Assembly: GCA_949289265.1 (NCBI GenBank)
Contig: CASENE010000072.1
Coordinates: 62,001-126,000 of the forward strand
DNA length: 64,000 nucleotides
Direction of reading: 5' to 3'
Origin: an uncultured Bacteroides sp.
GTDB taxonomy: Bacteria > Bacteroidota > Bacteroidia > Bacteroidales > Bacteroidaceae
Positions 9,427 through 18,318 of this stretch are shown here, one piece after another. The translations under genes and the position numbers were made by a program. The notes beneath the pieces were generated by a model. That model saw only the letters and a program-made list of their open reading frames with translations, ran no database searches and was not told the origin of the DNA. Each line of letters opens with the position of its first letter. Positions within the stretch are counted from its first letter, which is position 1.

Positions 9427-9813
9427 GTGGCAAAATCATCAATCCAGATATTTCGTTTTGCGGTAATCGGTACGCTCAATGCGCTGATTACCGCATTAGT
9501 TGTTTGGATAATGATGCACATTGCCGACGTAAACTATCGCCTTGCCAACATTACTGCATACGTGGTGGCGCAGGCACACAATTTTCTTTGGTCCAAGTAT
9601 TGGATATTCCCTTCTAAAAGAAAGAGCAACACCTGGCGACAGGTATTGCTCTTCTCTATTGCTTTCGGACTGGCTTATGTTGCTCAATTCTTATTCCTGA
9701 TAGGGATGGTGGAAGGGCTGAACTGTAATGAATACTTGGCTCAATTCTTAGGCCTCTTCCTTTATGGTACCGTTCAATTCTTGATGAATAAGCGATTGAC
9801 CTTTAGTCTATGA
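9427..9813 (+). CDS. GtrA family membrane protein
   Basis: The 128-residue protein has four membrane helices in the GtrA arrangement: IFRFAVIGTLNALITALVVW, then ANITAYVVAQAHNFLWSKYWIF with the conserved NF-W-K-W pattern, a third helix and a final FLGLFLYGTVQFLMNKRLTF. GtrA proteins assist transfer of lipid-linked sugars or cell-wall glycans; the exact role here is unknown. Translation starts at a GTG (9427) 16 bp after aspS. Its last 11 bp overlap the end of the convergent aguB gene. Confidence 0.85.
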   Translation: MAKSSIQIFRFAVIGTLNALITALVVWIMMHIADVNYRLANITAYVVAQAHNFLWSKYWIFPSKRKSNTWRQVLLFSIAFGLAYVAQFLFLIGMVEGLNCNEYLAQFLGLFLYGTVQFLMNKRLTFSL

Positions 9814-10687
9814 ATCGTTTTGTCAGTCCGTCATAGGCATCTATGCGGCGGTCGCGTAGGAATGGCCACCAACGGCGTACGTTTTCGGCGCGTTCCATAT
9901 CTATTTCCACAACGATGTTTTCAGGCTGAGTCCCGCATTGTGCCAGGAGTTCGCCTTGCGCGCCAGCTACAAAACTATTCCCCCAGAACAAGATTCCATT
10001 CGTCTGCCTGGAAGGATCGGGCTCGTGACCTACGCGGTTCACGCTGACTACGGGCAACCCATTAGATACGGCATGTGCACGCTGTGCAATCATCCAAGCG
10101 CCCAACTGGCGGGCTTTCTCGTCGTCTGTATCCGTGCTCTCCCAGCCGATGGCCGTGGGGTAAATCAGGATTTCGGCTCCTTTCAGGGTCATTAAGCGGG
10201 CGGCTTCCGGGTACCACTGGTCCCAGCAAACCAGCACGCCCAAGCGTCCTACGGAGGTTTGGATGGGCTCGAATCCCAAATCGCCGGGCGTGAAATAGAA
10301 CTTCTCGTAGTAGGCCGGGTCGTCCGGGATGTGCATCTTGCGGTATTTGCCCGCTATGCTTCCGTCCTTGTCGAATACGACTGCCGTGTTATGATACAGG
10401 CCCGGGGCCCGCTTCTCGAAGAGGGAGGTCACCAATACGATGCCCAGCGAGCGGGCCAGTTCGGCGAAGAAGCCGGTGGAGGGGCCGGGTATCGGCTCGG
10501 CCAGGTCGAAGAGGCGGGTGTCTTCGGTCTGGCAGAAATAGAGGGTGTTGTGCAGTTCCTGGAGTACGACGAGTTCGGCTCCATGGGCGGCGCATGCCTC
10601 GATGTTGTGTGCCAGGTTCATCAGGTTCTCGCGCAGATCAGGCGTGTTGGCCTGCTGGACGATGCCTGTTTTCAATGTTCGTGCCAT
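9803..10687 (-). CDS. aguB: N-carbamoylputrescine amidase
   Basis: The 294-residue protein is a nitrilase-superfamily enzyme with the catalytic triad E44 (VLQELHNTLYF), K117 (GKYRKMHIPDDP) and C154 (VLVCWDQWYPEAARL). The HNTLYF and DDPAYYEKFYFTPGD segments are diagnostic for N-carbamoylputrescine amidases, which convert N-carbamoylputrescine to putrescine, CO2 and ammonia. The open frame extends far upstream to 11722, but only as a GC-rich shadow of aguA; the ATG at 10687 gives the standard length. Agmatine deiminase lies 32 bp upstream on the same strand, so the two last steps of the agmatine route to putrescine form an operon. No arginine decarboxylase is seen in the window. Confidence 0.94.
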   Translation of the reverse strand: MARTLKTGIVQQANTPDLRENLMNLAHNIEACAAHGAELVVLQELHNTLYFCQTEDTRLFDLAEPIPGPSTGFFAELARSLGIVLVTSLFEKRAPGLYHNTAVVFDKDGSIAGKYRKMHIPDDPAYYEKFYFTPGDLGFEPIQTSVGRLGVLVCWDQWYPEAARLMTLKGAEILIYPTAIGWESTDTDDEKARQLGAWMIAQRAHAVSNGLPVVSVNRVGHEPDPSRQTNGILFWGNSFVAGAQGELLAQCGTQPENIVVEIDMERAENVRRWWPFLRDRRIDAYDGLTKRFID

Positions 10688-10719
10688 ATGTGATGCTTGA
10701 TTAAGGGTATTGTCGGGTG

Positions 10720-11838
10720 TCAGATGACGCCGGCGGGGTATTGCATGGTGACGCAGTGAAGCGACCCGTGTTGCCGGATGAGCGGACTGCAGTCGATGCC
10801 GATGACCTCGCGACCGGGGAAGGCTTCGCGCAAGAGGCGGCCGGCCTCTGCGTCTTTCCCGGCTTGGCGGTAAGTCGGATAGAGCACGGCGTCGTTCAGG
10901 ATGAGAAAGTTGGCATAGGTGGCCGGCAGGCGCTGGCCGTCTTCGACGACGGGGTCGGGCAGGGGGAGGGGCAACAGTCGGTAGGGCTGTCCGCCGATGG
11001 TGCGGAACGACTGCAGTTCCCGTTCCATTTTGCGCAGTTCCTCGAAGTGTTCGTCCCCGGGGGCGTCGCAGGAGACGTAGGCGATGGTGCGGGCGTCGCA
11101 GAAGCGGGCCAGGGTGTCGACGTGGCTGTCCGTGTCGTCTCCGGCCAGGTATCCGTGTTCCAGCCACAGCACGCGTTCCAGACCGAAGGCCTGGCGCAGG
11201 TATGCTTCTATCTCCGTCCGGTTCAGCTGTCCGTTGCGGTTGGGCGAGAGGAGGCAGCGGCTGGTGGTCAGCAGGGTGCCTTGCCCGTCGCTTTCGATGG
11301 AGCCTCCTTCCAGGACGAAGCCCAAGCGGTTCTCGTAGCGGCCGCGCAGGGCATGGGCCTGGAGGACGAGGTGGCGGGTGATGAGGTTGTCCTTGTCGGC
11401 GGGAAACTTCAGGCCCCAGCCGTTGAACATGTAGTCTTGCAGGCGGATGCCGTCGGCGTCGAGCACGGAGAGGGCGCCGTGGTCGCGCGCCCAAGTGTCG
11501 TTGGTGTCGCAGGCCACGAGGCGCACGTTGTCCGTCGGCACGCCGAGGCGGGCGAGGCGCGGGGCCAGTTCGTCCGGACGGGGATGGACGACGAGCAGGC
11601 GTTGGCGGCAGGCAATGGCGCGGGCGATGGCGGCGAAACATGGTTCCACTTCGTCCAGCATCCCGGCCCAGTCTGTGTCCGCGTGCGGCCAAGTCAGCTG
11701 CACGCCGCTCTGCGCTTCCCATTCGGCCGGCAGGCGCACGGCGCGTGTCTCCACCTGTATCGCCGCCTCAGGGCCGAAACTGGCCTGGTAGCTCTTCTCT
11801 TCCGTTCCCCCTTGGGGGATTCGCGCGATGTATCCCAT
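10720..11838 (-). CDS. aguA: Agmatine deiminase (peptidyl-arginine deiminase family)
   Basis: The 372-residue protein converts agmatine to N-carbamoylputrescine. Motifs are LPAEWEAQSGVQLTWPH, DTNDTWARDHG with an active-site Asp, LEGGSIESDGQG, the GDDTDSHVDTLARF motif with catalytic His, and the nucleophile Cys in GSLHCVTMQYPAG at the C-terminus. The N-terminus is about 30 residues longer than usual; a GTG at 11754, giving VETRAVRLPAEW, is an alternative start closer to the family norm. It forms a pair with aguB. The gene is very GC-rich, which gives long false frames on other strands. Confidence 0.93.
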   Translation of the reverse strand: MGYIARIPQGGTEEKSYQASFGPEAAIQVETRAVRLPAEWEAQSGVQLTWPHADTDWAGMLDEVEPCFAAIARAIACRQRLLVVHPRPDELAPRLARLGVPTDNVRLVACDTNDTWARDHGALSVLDADGIRLQDYMFNGWGLKFPADKDNLITRHLVLQAHALRGRYENRLGFVLEGGSIESDGQGTLLTTSRCLLSPNRNGQLNRTEIEAYLRQAFGLERVLWLEHGYLAGDDTDSHVDTLARFCDARTIAYVSCDAPGDEHFEELRKMERELQSFRTIGGQPYRLLPLPLPDPVVEDGQRLPATYANFLILNDAVLYPTYRQAGKDAEAGRLLREAFPGREVIGIDCSPLIRQHGSLHCVTMQYPAGVI

Positions 11839-11937
11839 ATATAATAATGTATGATTTCGTCTTGACTGCTGCGGCTACCGGGGCCCGCGGAGGAGCCGCC
11901 TGCATACGAAACAGGGGGAACATGTCCCCCCGCCGCT

Positions 11938-12013
11938 TGGTACACCCTCAGGGATTCGAACCCTGGACCCACTGATTAAGAGTCAGTTGCTCTACCAACT
12001 GAGCTAAGAGTGC
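11938..12013 (-). tRNA. tRNA-Lys (anticodon CTT)
   Basis: The minus strand folds as a full cloverleaf of 76 nt including an encoded CCA. The acceptor GCACTCT pairs with AGGGTGT (G1-U72 wobble), the D arm is GCTC-AGTTGGTA-GAGC, the anticodon stem ACTGA/TCAGT encloses the loop CTCTTAA with anticodon CTT, and the T arm is CAGGG-TTCGAAT-CCCTG. It lies alone between aguA and the metallo-hydrolase gene, with no second tRNA nearby. Confidence 0.97.
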
Positions 12014-12094
12014 CTTTCTTCTGAATGCGGGTGCAAAGGTAATGGTTTCGGCGATACGTTCCAAATGTTCCGCCGGTTTTTTTCGCGCGGGGCG

Positions 12095-12910
12095 TCATTC
12101 CGTCGCCGCTTCCCACTCGTACAAGGCGGAGGGGGACGTGCGCGGAAGGGCTTCCACCTTGAGGTCCGTGCCCGGGCGGATGCCGGCCTGCAGCAGGCGT
12201 GTCTCCACCGCGTGCAGGGCCAGGTCGGGGCGGTTGTTCTCGCGGCTGAGGTGGCACAGCCAGACGTGGAGCAGGTGGGGCGGCAGGCGTCGGGCCAGGA
12301 AGTCGGCCGTGTCGGCGTTGTCCATGTGTCCGGTGGGGCCGGCGATGCGTGCCTTGAGGTAGGGCGGGTAGGGCCCGTGGAGGAGCATGTCGGCGTCGTA
12401 GTTGGCTTCGATGACGAGGAAGTGGGCGCGGGCGGCATACGAGGCGGCCAGGGGCGTCAGGTGGCCCAGGTCGGTGAGGAAGACGAAGGTGCGGCCCAGG
12501 GCCTCGACGCAGTAGCCCGAGCAGTCCGCGGCGTCGTGGGGGACGTCGAAGGCCTCGACGCGGAAGGCGCCCACGTCGACGGCTTCCCCCTTGCGGAGCA
12601 GGCGGGCGGAGGTGGTGAGGCGGGCGCGGACGGCGCGGTTGGCGGCGATGCCGCGGTGGGCCTCGGCCGTGGCATAGACGGGGATGTGCAGGCCCTCGCC
12701 CACGGAGGCGACGCCCCGGACGTGGTCGGCATGGTTGTGGGTGACGAACACGGCGCGGATGTCTTCCGCCGGCACGCCGGCGTCCTTGAGTCGGCGGCGC
12801 AACGTGCGTGCGGCGATGCCGGCGTCTATCAGTATCGCCTGGCCGTCCGTCCCCAGGTAGTAGCAGTTGCCGCTGCTGCCGCTGGCCAGGCTCATAAATC
12901 TTAGTTTCAT
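12095..12910 (-). CDS. MBL-fold metallo-hydrolase, YycJ/WalJ-like
   Basis: The 271-residue protein has the metallo-beta-lactamase fold. It starts MKLRFMSLASGSSGNCYYLG, the hallmark of the YycJ/WalJ subfamily, and carries the metal motif THNHADHVRG (HxHxDH), a DVPHDAADCSGY histidine segment, FLTDLGH and the late HLSRENNRPD motif. WalJ proteins are linked to DNA-related exonuclease activity or to cell-wall stress signalling in Firmicutes; the role in Bacteroidetes is not settled. The gene is extremely GC-rich with strong C/G third positions. It lies 81 bp upstream of the tRNA-Lys gene on the same strand. No TAnnTTTG motif stands out in the GC-rich region before its start. Confidence 0.9.
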   Translation of the reverse strand: MKLRFMSLASGSSGNCYYLGTDGQAILIDAGIAARTLRRRLKDAGVPAEDIRAVFVTHNHADHVRGVASVGEGLHIPVYATAEAHRGIAANRAVRARLTTSARLLRKGEAVDVGAFRVEAFDVPHDAADCSGYCVEALGRTFVFLTDLGHLTPLAASYAARAHFLVIEANYDADMLLHGPYPPYLKARIAGPTGHMDNADTADFLARRLPPHLLHVWLCHLSRENNRPDLALHAVETRLLQAGIRPGTDLKVEALPRTSPSALYEWEAATE

Positions 12911-13031
12911 GTCTCTTCGTATTTAAGTTCCTCCCCCGCGCCGCTGGGGGCCGGGGGGCGGCAAAGGTACGAAATATCCCGATACGCTGTCGCCCGGCGG
13001 GCGGGAATCTTCCGTGCGGCGGGGGGGGGTG

Positions 13032-13186
13032 GGGATGAGCCGGCGACTGATGTGGGATGAGTCGGCGACTGATGCGGGATGAGTCGGCGACTCATCTCCG
13101 GCCCCTCCCGGATGCCCCCAGGATGCCCTGTGGAGGGGGGTGGACATCACACGGCGTTTGATGTGGGATCACACGGCGTTTGATGT
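13032..13186. repeat. Repeat family C: two 22-bp palindromic arrays with swapped arms
   Basis: Array 1 (13032-13097) has three 22-bp units and array 2 (13143-13186) has two. All share the frame GGGAT-N4-CGGCG-N3-GATGT or a close variant. The variable bases are GAGT/ACT in array 1 and CACA/TTT in array 2, so both versions stay near-palindromic around the central G; the third unit of array 1 contains the perfect 19-bp palindrome GATGAGTCGgCGACTCATC. Each array is followed by CCGGCCCCTC (13098 and 13187). The 422-bp gap otherwise contains a GC-rich stretch and the promoter of the receptor gene, with no gene. Confidence 0.85.
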
Positions 13187-13276
13187 CCGGCCCCTCGGCG
13201 GGGGCGCGGAGGAGGGCGGGGAGGGTTTTGTGAAAGAATGTCACACGGATGTAACCTCTGTTAACGGAATTATGCG

Positions 13277-13284
13277 TATTTTTG
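13277..13284 (+). promoter_or_regulatory. -7 promoter element TATTTTTG (Oar-like receptor)
   Basis: TATTTTTGCAGCGG lies 49 bp upstream of the ATG at 13333, followed by an AT-rich leader ending in ACTTTAAGGTATT, a typical Bacteroidetes arrangement. Confidence 0.65.
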
Positions 13285-13332
13285 CAGCGGTTTTCAATAT
13301 TAATTGTTTGTTTAACTAAACTTTAAGGTATT

Positions 13333-16300
13333 ATGTTAATGAAAATGAAGCACATCCTTGCCACGCTGGCCTTGCTGCTGGCTTGCGCGGGGATACAGGC
13401 ACAGGTGACCACGTCGTCCATGGGCGGCATGGTGACGGACGCTCAGGGCGAGGCCGTCATCGGGGCCACGGTGCAGGCCATTCACGAGCCGTCGGGCTCG
13501 CAGTACGGCGCCATCACCAACGTGGACGGGCGTTACACCATCCAGGGCATGCGCACAGGCGGGCCCTACTGGGTGACCATTACGTATGTGGGCTACCAGA
13601 CGGTGACCGTCGAGGGCGTCTCTCTGCAGCTGGGCGAGCAGTATAACCTGAACGTGCAGATGGAGGAGTCGAGCGAACTGCTGGACGAAGTGGTGGTGAC
13701 GGCCGCCAAGACCAAGTTTACGGCCGAGCGCACGGGCGCCACGACCAACATCTCGTCGGTGCAGATGCAGAACCTGCCCACCATCAACCGCAGCATCGAG
13801 GACATCGCGCGTATCTCGCCGTATGCCAACGGCATGGGCTTCGCCGGGGGCGACGGGCGGTCGACGAACTTCACCATCGACGGCGCGAACTTCAACAATA
13901 ACTTCGGCTTGAGCGAAGACCTGCCCGGTGGCGGCAACCCCATCTCGATGGACGCGCTGGAGGAGGTGCAGGTGGTCATCGCTCCCTACGATGTGCGGCA
14001 GACCAACTTCATCGGCGGTGGCATCAACGCTGTCACCAAGTCGGGTACCAACACGTTCAAGGGCAGTGCCTATACCTACCACTATAACGACAACATGCGC
14101 GGCAACCGCGTGGACGGCGAGAGCATGAACGTGCCGGCGGAGAACGACAAACACGTCTACGGAGCCACCTTCGGCGGGCCCATCATCAAGAACAAGCTGT
14201 TCTTCTTCGCCAACGTGGAATACCAGAAGATACCTTCGACGGCGGTCAACTGGCGCGCCTCGGCCGACGGCGTGGCCGACCCGGACAACTACATCTCGCG
14301 CACCAAACTGGAAGACATGCAGCGCGTGCAGCAGTTCATGCGCGAGAAGTATGGCTATGACACGGGCTCTTATACCTCCTTCCCCGCCGACGAGAGCAAC
14401 CTGAAGCTGCTGGGCCGCATCGACTGGAACATCAGCAACGCGCACAAGCTGGCCGTGCGATACAATTACACCAAGAACACGGCCTGGAACCAGACCAACG
14501 GCAACTCGGGCGACACCGGCTACCGACTGAACGGCATGAACCGCTTCTCGGAGTATTCCATGGCCTTCGCCAACAGCCTGTACAGCATGGAGAACAAGGT
14601 GCAGTCCGTATCGGCCGACCTCAACTCGCGCTTCGGCGACCGGATGAGCAACCAGCTGCTCTTCACCTACACCAACATCCAGGACGTGCGCGGCACGAAC
14701 TCGTCCATGTTCCCCTTCATCGACATCATGGCCGGATACGACGACGTGACGGGCACGCAGACGCTGGAACCCTACATGTCTTTGGGCTATGAGCTGTTCA
14801 CCTACAACAACGCAGTGAACAACAAGATACTGACCTTGACCGACAACTACACGCTCTATCTGGGCGCGCACAAGCTGACGGCCGGCTTCAGCTACGAACA
14901 CCAGCTGGCCAACAACGCCTACATGCGCAACGGCACCGGCTACTATCGCTACCGCAGCCTGGACGACTTCCTGAGCGGCGCCGCCCCCGAGGCCTTCGCG
15001 CTGACCTACGGATACAACGGCGAACGTACGCCTGCCGCACAAGTGCGCTTCAACCAGATTGGCTTCTACGTGCAGGATGAATGGAACATCGTGCCCCGCT
15101 TCAAGCTCACTGCCGGTATCCGCTTCGATGAGTTGCTGTTCAATGGCGACGACGTCATGCGCAATAATGCCATCTATGCCTTGGACTTCGGCGGTAAGCA
15201 TATCGACACGGGTGCCTGGCCCGACGCCCGCATGCAGTTCTCGCCTCGCGTGGGCTTCGTATGGGACGTATTGGGCGACAACCGTTTGAAGGTGCGCGGC
15301 GGTACGGGTCTCTTTGCCGGCCGCTTGCCCTTGGTATATTTCACCAACATGCCCAGCAACTCGGGCATGGTGCAGAACAGCGTCAGCATCGTCACCCGCT
15401 ATAACAACGACGGCACCGTCGCCAGCCGCGACCCGCGCCTCGACCTCCTGAAAGGCGGCATGTTGACCAACGTGGACGACATGATCGAGAAGCTGGGCCT
15501 GCCCACTACCATCAGCCCCGAAGAAGGCCAGGTGCCCAGCGGTATCGCCGGCGTAGACCCGGATTTCAAGATGCCGCAGGTATGGAAGTCCAGCATCGCT
15601 GTGGACTATCAGTTGCCTACGTCGTTCCCCCTGTCGGTGACGGGCGAGTTCATGTACACCAAGAACGTTAATGCCGTCAACATGGTCAACTGGAACATCA
15701 AGCCCGTGGACGACACGTGGCAACGCTTCACTGGAGCAGACGACCGCCTTATCTATCCCACGCATCAGGAGATGAACGCCGACGGCAAGATGGTGACGGT
15801 GAACGACTTTGTCTATTACGACAACATCACCAGCGCCTGTGTGCTGACCAATACGCACAAGGGATATGGCTATACGTTGAACTTCACCGTCAATGCCGAA
15901 CCCGTCAAGAACCTGGCATTGATGGCCAGCTACACCCGTACCGAGAGCAAGGAACTGACCGGTCTGCCCGGCAACAACGCCAACAGCACTTGGCAGGGAC
16001 TTTATACCGTAGACGGCCCCAACCATGCCACCGTGCAGCGTTCGCAATACGTCATCCCCGACCGCGTCATCGCTTCGGTCAACTATACGCTGGAAAGCAA
16101 GCGCCCGGGCTTCGACACGCATTTCAACCTGTTCTACTCCGGGTATAGCGCCGGCGGTTACTCTTTCCTCTACAGCAACGACATGAACGGCGACGGCATC
16201 CAGAACGACCTCATCTACATCCCGAAGGACGACAGCGAGATTGCCTTCACCAACGATGCTGACCGCCAGGCCTTCTGGCAGTTTGTCAACCAGGACAGCT

Positions 16301-16671
16301 ACCTGAAGAACCACAAGGGAGAGTATGCCGAAGCCTACGCCGCACGTGCCCCGTGGGTACACCGCTTCGACCTGAGCATTGTGCAGGACTTCAGCCTCAA
16401 GGTGGGACGTACCACCAACAAACTGCAGTTGTCGTTCGACATCATGAACATCGGCAACTTGTTCAATTCCACGTGGGGCGTGCGCAAGAACATGAACAGC
16501 TGCAACAGCGGCCGTATCCTGAAATACGAAGGTCGCGACGCGCAGAACCGGCCTACCTTCTCGATGTGGCGTGACAGCAACGGCAATGCGCCCACGCAGA
16601 CCTACACGTACAACCGTTACTATGACGAGTGCTGGCGTTTGCAGGTAGGCGTGCGCTATATCTTCAACTGA
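13333..16671 (+). CDS. Oar-like TonB-dependent outer-membrane receptor
   Basis: The 1112-residue protein begins with a signal peptide (MLMKMKHILATLALLLACAGIQAQ), then a carboxypeptidase-regulatory-like beta-sandwich (about 26-115; GGMVTDAQGEAVIGATVQA ... YVGYQTVTVEGV), a linker LDEVVVTAAK, a plug domain (about 120-240; STNFTIDGANFNNNFG, GGGINAVTKSGTN) and a long beta-barrel ending in an aromatic-rich WRLQVGVRYIFN. This architecture is that of Oar-type OmpA-related receptors. There is no SusD partner next to it, so it is probably not a SusCD glycan system; known Oar proteins serve adhesion, protease export or peptide uptake. The ligand is unknown. A strong hairpin terminator follows 60 bp downstream. 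The promoter motif is at 13277-13284. Confidence 0.93.
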   Translation: MLMKMKHILATLALLLACAGIQAQVTTSSMGGMVTDAQGEAVIGATVQAIHEPSGSQYGAITNVDGRYTIQGMRTGGPYWVTITYVGYQTVTVEGVSLQLGEQYNLNVQMEESSELLDEVVVTAAKTKFTAERTGATTNISSVQMQNLPTINRSIEDIARISPYANGMGFAGGDGRSTNFTIDGANFNNNFGLSEDLPGGGNPISMDALEEVQVVIAPYDVRQTNFIGGGINAVTKSGTNTFKGSAYTYHYNDNMRGNRVDGESMNVPAENDKHVYGATFGGPIIKNKLFFFANVEYQKIPSTAVNWRASADGVADPDNYISRTKLEDMQRVQQFMREKYGYDTGSYTSFPADESNLKLLGRIDWNISNAHKLAVRYNYTKNTAWNQTNGNSGDTGYRLNGMNRFSEYSMAFANSLYSMENKVQSVSADLNSRFGDRMSNQLLFTYTNIQDVRGTNSSMFPFIDIMAGYDDVTGTQTLEPYMSLGYELFTYNNAVNNKILTLTDNYTLYLGAHKLTAGFSYEHQLANNAYMRNGTGYYRYRSLDDFLSGAAPEAFALTYGYNGERTPAAQVRFNQIGFYVQDEWNIVPRFKLTAGIRFDELLFNGDDVMRNNAIYALDFGGKHIDTGAWPDARMQFSPRVGFVWDVLGDNRLKVRGGTGLFAGRLPLVYFTNMPSNSGMVQNSVSIVTRYNNDGTVASRDPRLDLLKGGMLTNVDDMIEKLGLPTTISPEEGQVPSGIAGVDPDFKMPQVWKSSIAVDYQLPTSFPLSVTGEFMYTKNVNAVNMVNWNIKPVDDTWQRFTGADDRLIYPTHQEMNADGKMVTVNDFVYYDNITSACVLTNTHKGYGYTLNFTVNAEPVKNLALMASYTRTESKELTGLPGNNANSTWQGLYTVDGPNHATVQRSQYVIPDRVIASVNYTLESKRPGFDTHFNLFYSGYSAGGYSFLYSNDMNGDGIQNDLIYIPKDDSEIAFTNDADRQAFWQFVNQDSYLKNHKGEYAEAYAARAPWVHRFDLSIVQDFSLKVGRTTNKLQLSFDIMNIGNLFNSTWGVRKNMNSCNSGRILKYEGRDAQNRPTFSMWRDSNGNAPTQTYTYNRYYDECWRLQVGVRYIFN

Positions 16672-16730
16672 TTGCATCGTAAGAGACCTGCGATTTCCTC
16701 TCGTCCCGGACGGGAGAAGAAGTGATAAAA

Positions 16731-16776
16731 GCGAGGATGTGTCCCGAAAGGCAAGGACACATCCTCGCTTGTTTTT
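16731..16776 (+). terminator. Intrinsic terminator after the Oar-like receptor
   Basis: GCGAGGATGTGTCC (16731-16744) pairs perfectly with GGACACATCCTCGC (16755-16768), followed by TTGTTTTTGTTT. This is a classic 14-bp hairpin plus T tract. Confidence 0.92.
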
Positions 16777-16856
16777 GTTTACGCCCTCCGTGTCTGACTT
16801 CGTGCCGTCGATAGTGTGATGGTTCTTATTTCGATATAACCCCAAAATCCCGCCTT

Positions 16857-17067
16857 CCCTTGGGATAAAACCTCCTTGCTGCGGGCAAAAAGTTGGCAAT
16901 CTTTGGCGAAAACTATAAATTTAGGCTGAATTTACATAAATCTAGCCTGGATTTACATAAATCTAACCTGGATTTACATAAATCCAGCCTAAATTTATAG
17001 TTTTTCTTTGGCAAAGGAAAGTTTTTCCCCCACTCTGCAGCTTTTTAGGCGGGGAAGGGGAGAATCA
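16857..17067. repeat. Dispersed repeat family A, copy 2
   Basis: The core (16909-17005, 97 bp) is bounded by the inverted repeat AAAACTATAAATTTAGGCT and AGCCTAAATTTATAGTTTTT, which match exactly over 18-19 bp. Inside are three 21-bp near-palindromes of the type GGATTTA-CA-TAAATCC, all with centre CA. The left flank (CCTTGGGATAAAA ... GGCAAAAAGTTGGCAATCTTTGGCG) and right flank (AAGTTTTTCCCCC ... AGGCGGGGAAGGGGAGAAT) match copy 3 closely and copy 1 partly. The right flank abuts the stop codon of the papain-like protease gene. Apart from this repeat and the terminator at 16731 the 400-bp gap is empty. Confidence 0.88.
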
Positions 17068-17071
17068 TCAG

Positions 17072-18145
17072 TCACTGCGCGAAGTCCAGGCACTCCCTGC
17101 GCAGCATGACGGAAACGGTCTTGGCTCGGAAATAGGTTTGGGACATGTAGACCAGGCCTTGCCCTTCGCTGGAGGTGCCATACGAGTTTTTCAGGATGAA
17201 GTAGGGGCGGCCCTTGTCGTCGTGGGCCAGACCGACGATGTGCATCATGTGGTCGTCGGTGGTTCGGTGGCTGTCGAAGTGCGCCTGGCGTTCGTCCTCG
17301 GTCAGCGGGGCATCCGGCCATTCGGCCCTCCCCGCTTCGGCGTCGTATCCTTCTTCGCTCACGTCGCCGTCCCACGCCACGGTATATCCCCGCCTCAAGG
17401 CATGACACACCACCCTGACCAGCGTGTCCATCGGCAGGTTGTAATACGATGCCCGTTCCCAGTTGTCGGGGACATCCAGCACCAACGAGGCCTCATAGGG
17501 ATGGCGGACAAAGCTGGTCAGTTCCACGTAGTCGGCCGCGTCAATCCGGAGGGAATCGGCGAAAGAACGGGGCGTGAAGGTCTGCCCCTTGTAGCGGAAA
17601 GTGCGCGCCACCGGCCCCATCTCCCTGTCCAGCAAGGCGACCGCCTTCCGGCGATAGCGTTGGGGGCGACGGCTCCCGACGGCCTTCCGGGCCAAACGTC
17701 TCAACTCCTGCAAAAGATACGCATGGTCGTGCTCCCGCTTGTCTTTGCCCAGTCCGTCGTAAGCCTCCAGCGGCATCAGGCCCCGGCGGGAGGCGATGCG
17801 CAGGAAGGTATGTCCCAGGCTGCCGTCCGTGATTTCCACCGCGCCCCGCGTGCGGCAACAAGCGTCGAATTGGGCAAGGTATTTCTGACGCACGGCATAC
17901 ATGGGCGAGAGGCGCAAGGTGTCGCCGTGCGTCCGCAGCCACTCCGACTCCAGCAGCGAAGCGGTGGCGAACGCCCAGCAGGCAGACGTCCGTCCCTGAT
18001 GCAACGGGGGCGTATGGGGGCAGAGCACGTCCACCGTGAGGCTTTGGGCGCACGTCGGCGCCAGGGACTGGCAGAGGCAGAGCATCAGTCCGAAGCATAG
18101 CAGGAGAAGAGTACGAGGGCGGGACAGGGGCATATCGGCACACAT
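17072..18145 (-). CDS. Secreted papain-like cysteine protease (C1 family, bleomycin-hydrolase-like)
   Basis: The 357-residue protein has a hydrophobic N-terminal segment (LLLLCFGLMLCLCQSLAPTCAQ) that acts as a signal peptide. The papain motifs are Q50 and C56 in HQGRTSACWAFATASLLESE, H299 in TTDDHMMHIVGLAHD and N320 in PYFILKNSYG. The order and the TTDDH spacing resemble C1B aminopeptidases (bleomycin hydrolase, PepC), but those are normally cytosolic, about 450 residues long and without a signal peptide; this one is shorter and exported. It probably cleaves peptides or proteins in the periplasm or outside. Two starts are possible (18145 or MPLSRP four codons later). A long hairpin occupies its leader. 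Confidence 0.87.
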   Translation of the reverse strand: MCADMPLSRPRTLLLLCFGLMLCLCQSLAPTCAQSLTVDVLCPHTPPLHQGRTSACWAFATASLLESEWLRTHGDTLRLSPMYAVRQKYLAQFDACCRTRGAVEITDGSLGHTFLRIASRRGLMPLEAYDGLGKDKREHDHAYLLQELRRLARKAVGSRRPQRYRRKAVALLDREMGPVARTFRYKGQTFTPRSFADSLRIDAADYVELTSFVRHPYEASLVLDVPDNWERASYYNLPMDTLVRVVCHALRRGYTVAWDGDVSEEGYDAEAGRAEWPDAPLTEDERQAHFDSHRTTDDHMMHIVGLAHDDKGRPYFILKNSYGTSSEGQGLVYMSQTYFRAKTVSVMLRRECLDFAQ

Positions 18146-18181
18146 TATATATATAGTATGGACGGAGTGGGAGAGAGGTTC

Positions 18182-18295
18182 AGTGGACGTGGGGACAAGT
18201 TAACAAGGACACAAGGGCTTCTGCGTATCCCTTTATCTCTGCGATGAATGTGCCTTGTAGCCTCGTTACCTTGTTAACTCGTCCCCTCGTCCACT
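18182..18295. repeat. Long composite inverted repeat in the protease leader
   Basis: The left arm (18182-18208, starting AGTGGACGTGGGGAC) and right arm (18269-18295, ending TCCCCTCGTCCACT) pair over 27 bp with two mismatches; further imperfect pairing extends inward. The arms contain quasi-repeated words (GACAAG, AACAAGG, ACACAAGG). If the minus-strand promoter at 18319-18326 is used, the element lies wholly in the 5' leader of the protease mRNA. Confidence 0.75.
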
Positions 18296-18318
18296 TCCAT
18301 ATTCTCTCCAAACGGGCG

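Noticed and set aside
9803-11722. A 639-residue frame that contains aguB as its C-terminal half
   Set aside because: The N-terminal 345 residues are Arg/Pro-rich and lie in another frame of aguA; aguB has its own ATG at 10687 and standard length.
12095-12910. GC-rich metallo-hydrolase and aguA region as foreign DNA
   Set aside because: Other core genes of the window (ileS, dapA, ettA, ligA second half) show similarly high GC, so composition alone does not indicate transfer.
13336-16899. A 1187-residue open frame antisense to the Oar-like receptor gene
   Set aside because: It results from codon bias of the GC-rich gene (frame shadow); the protein is rich in His, Val and Arg without domains, while the sense strand encodes a complete receptor. 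The same holds for long antisense frames opposite ileS, pheT, ettA, MATE and the OPT gene.
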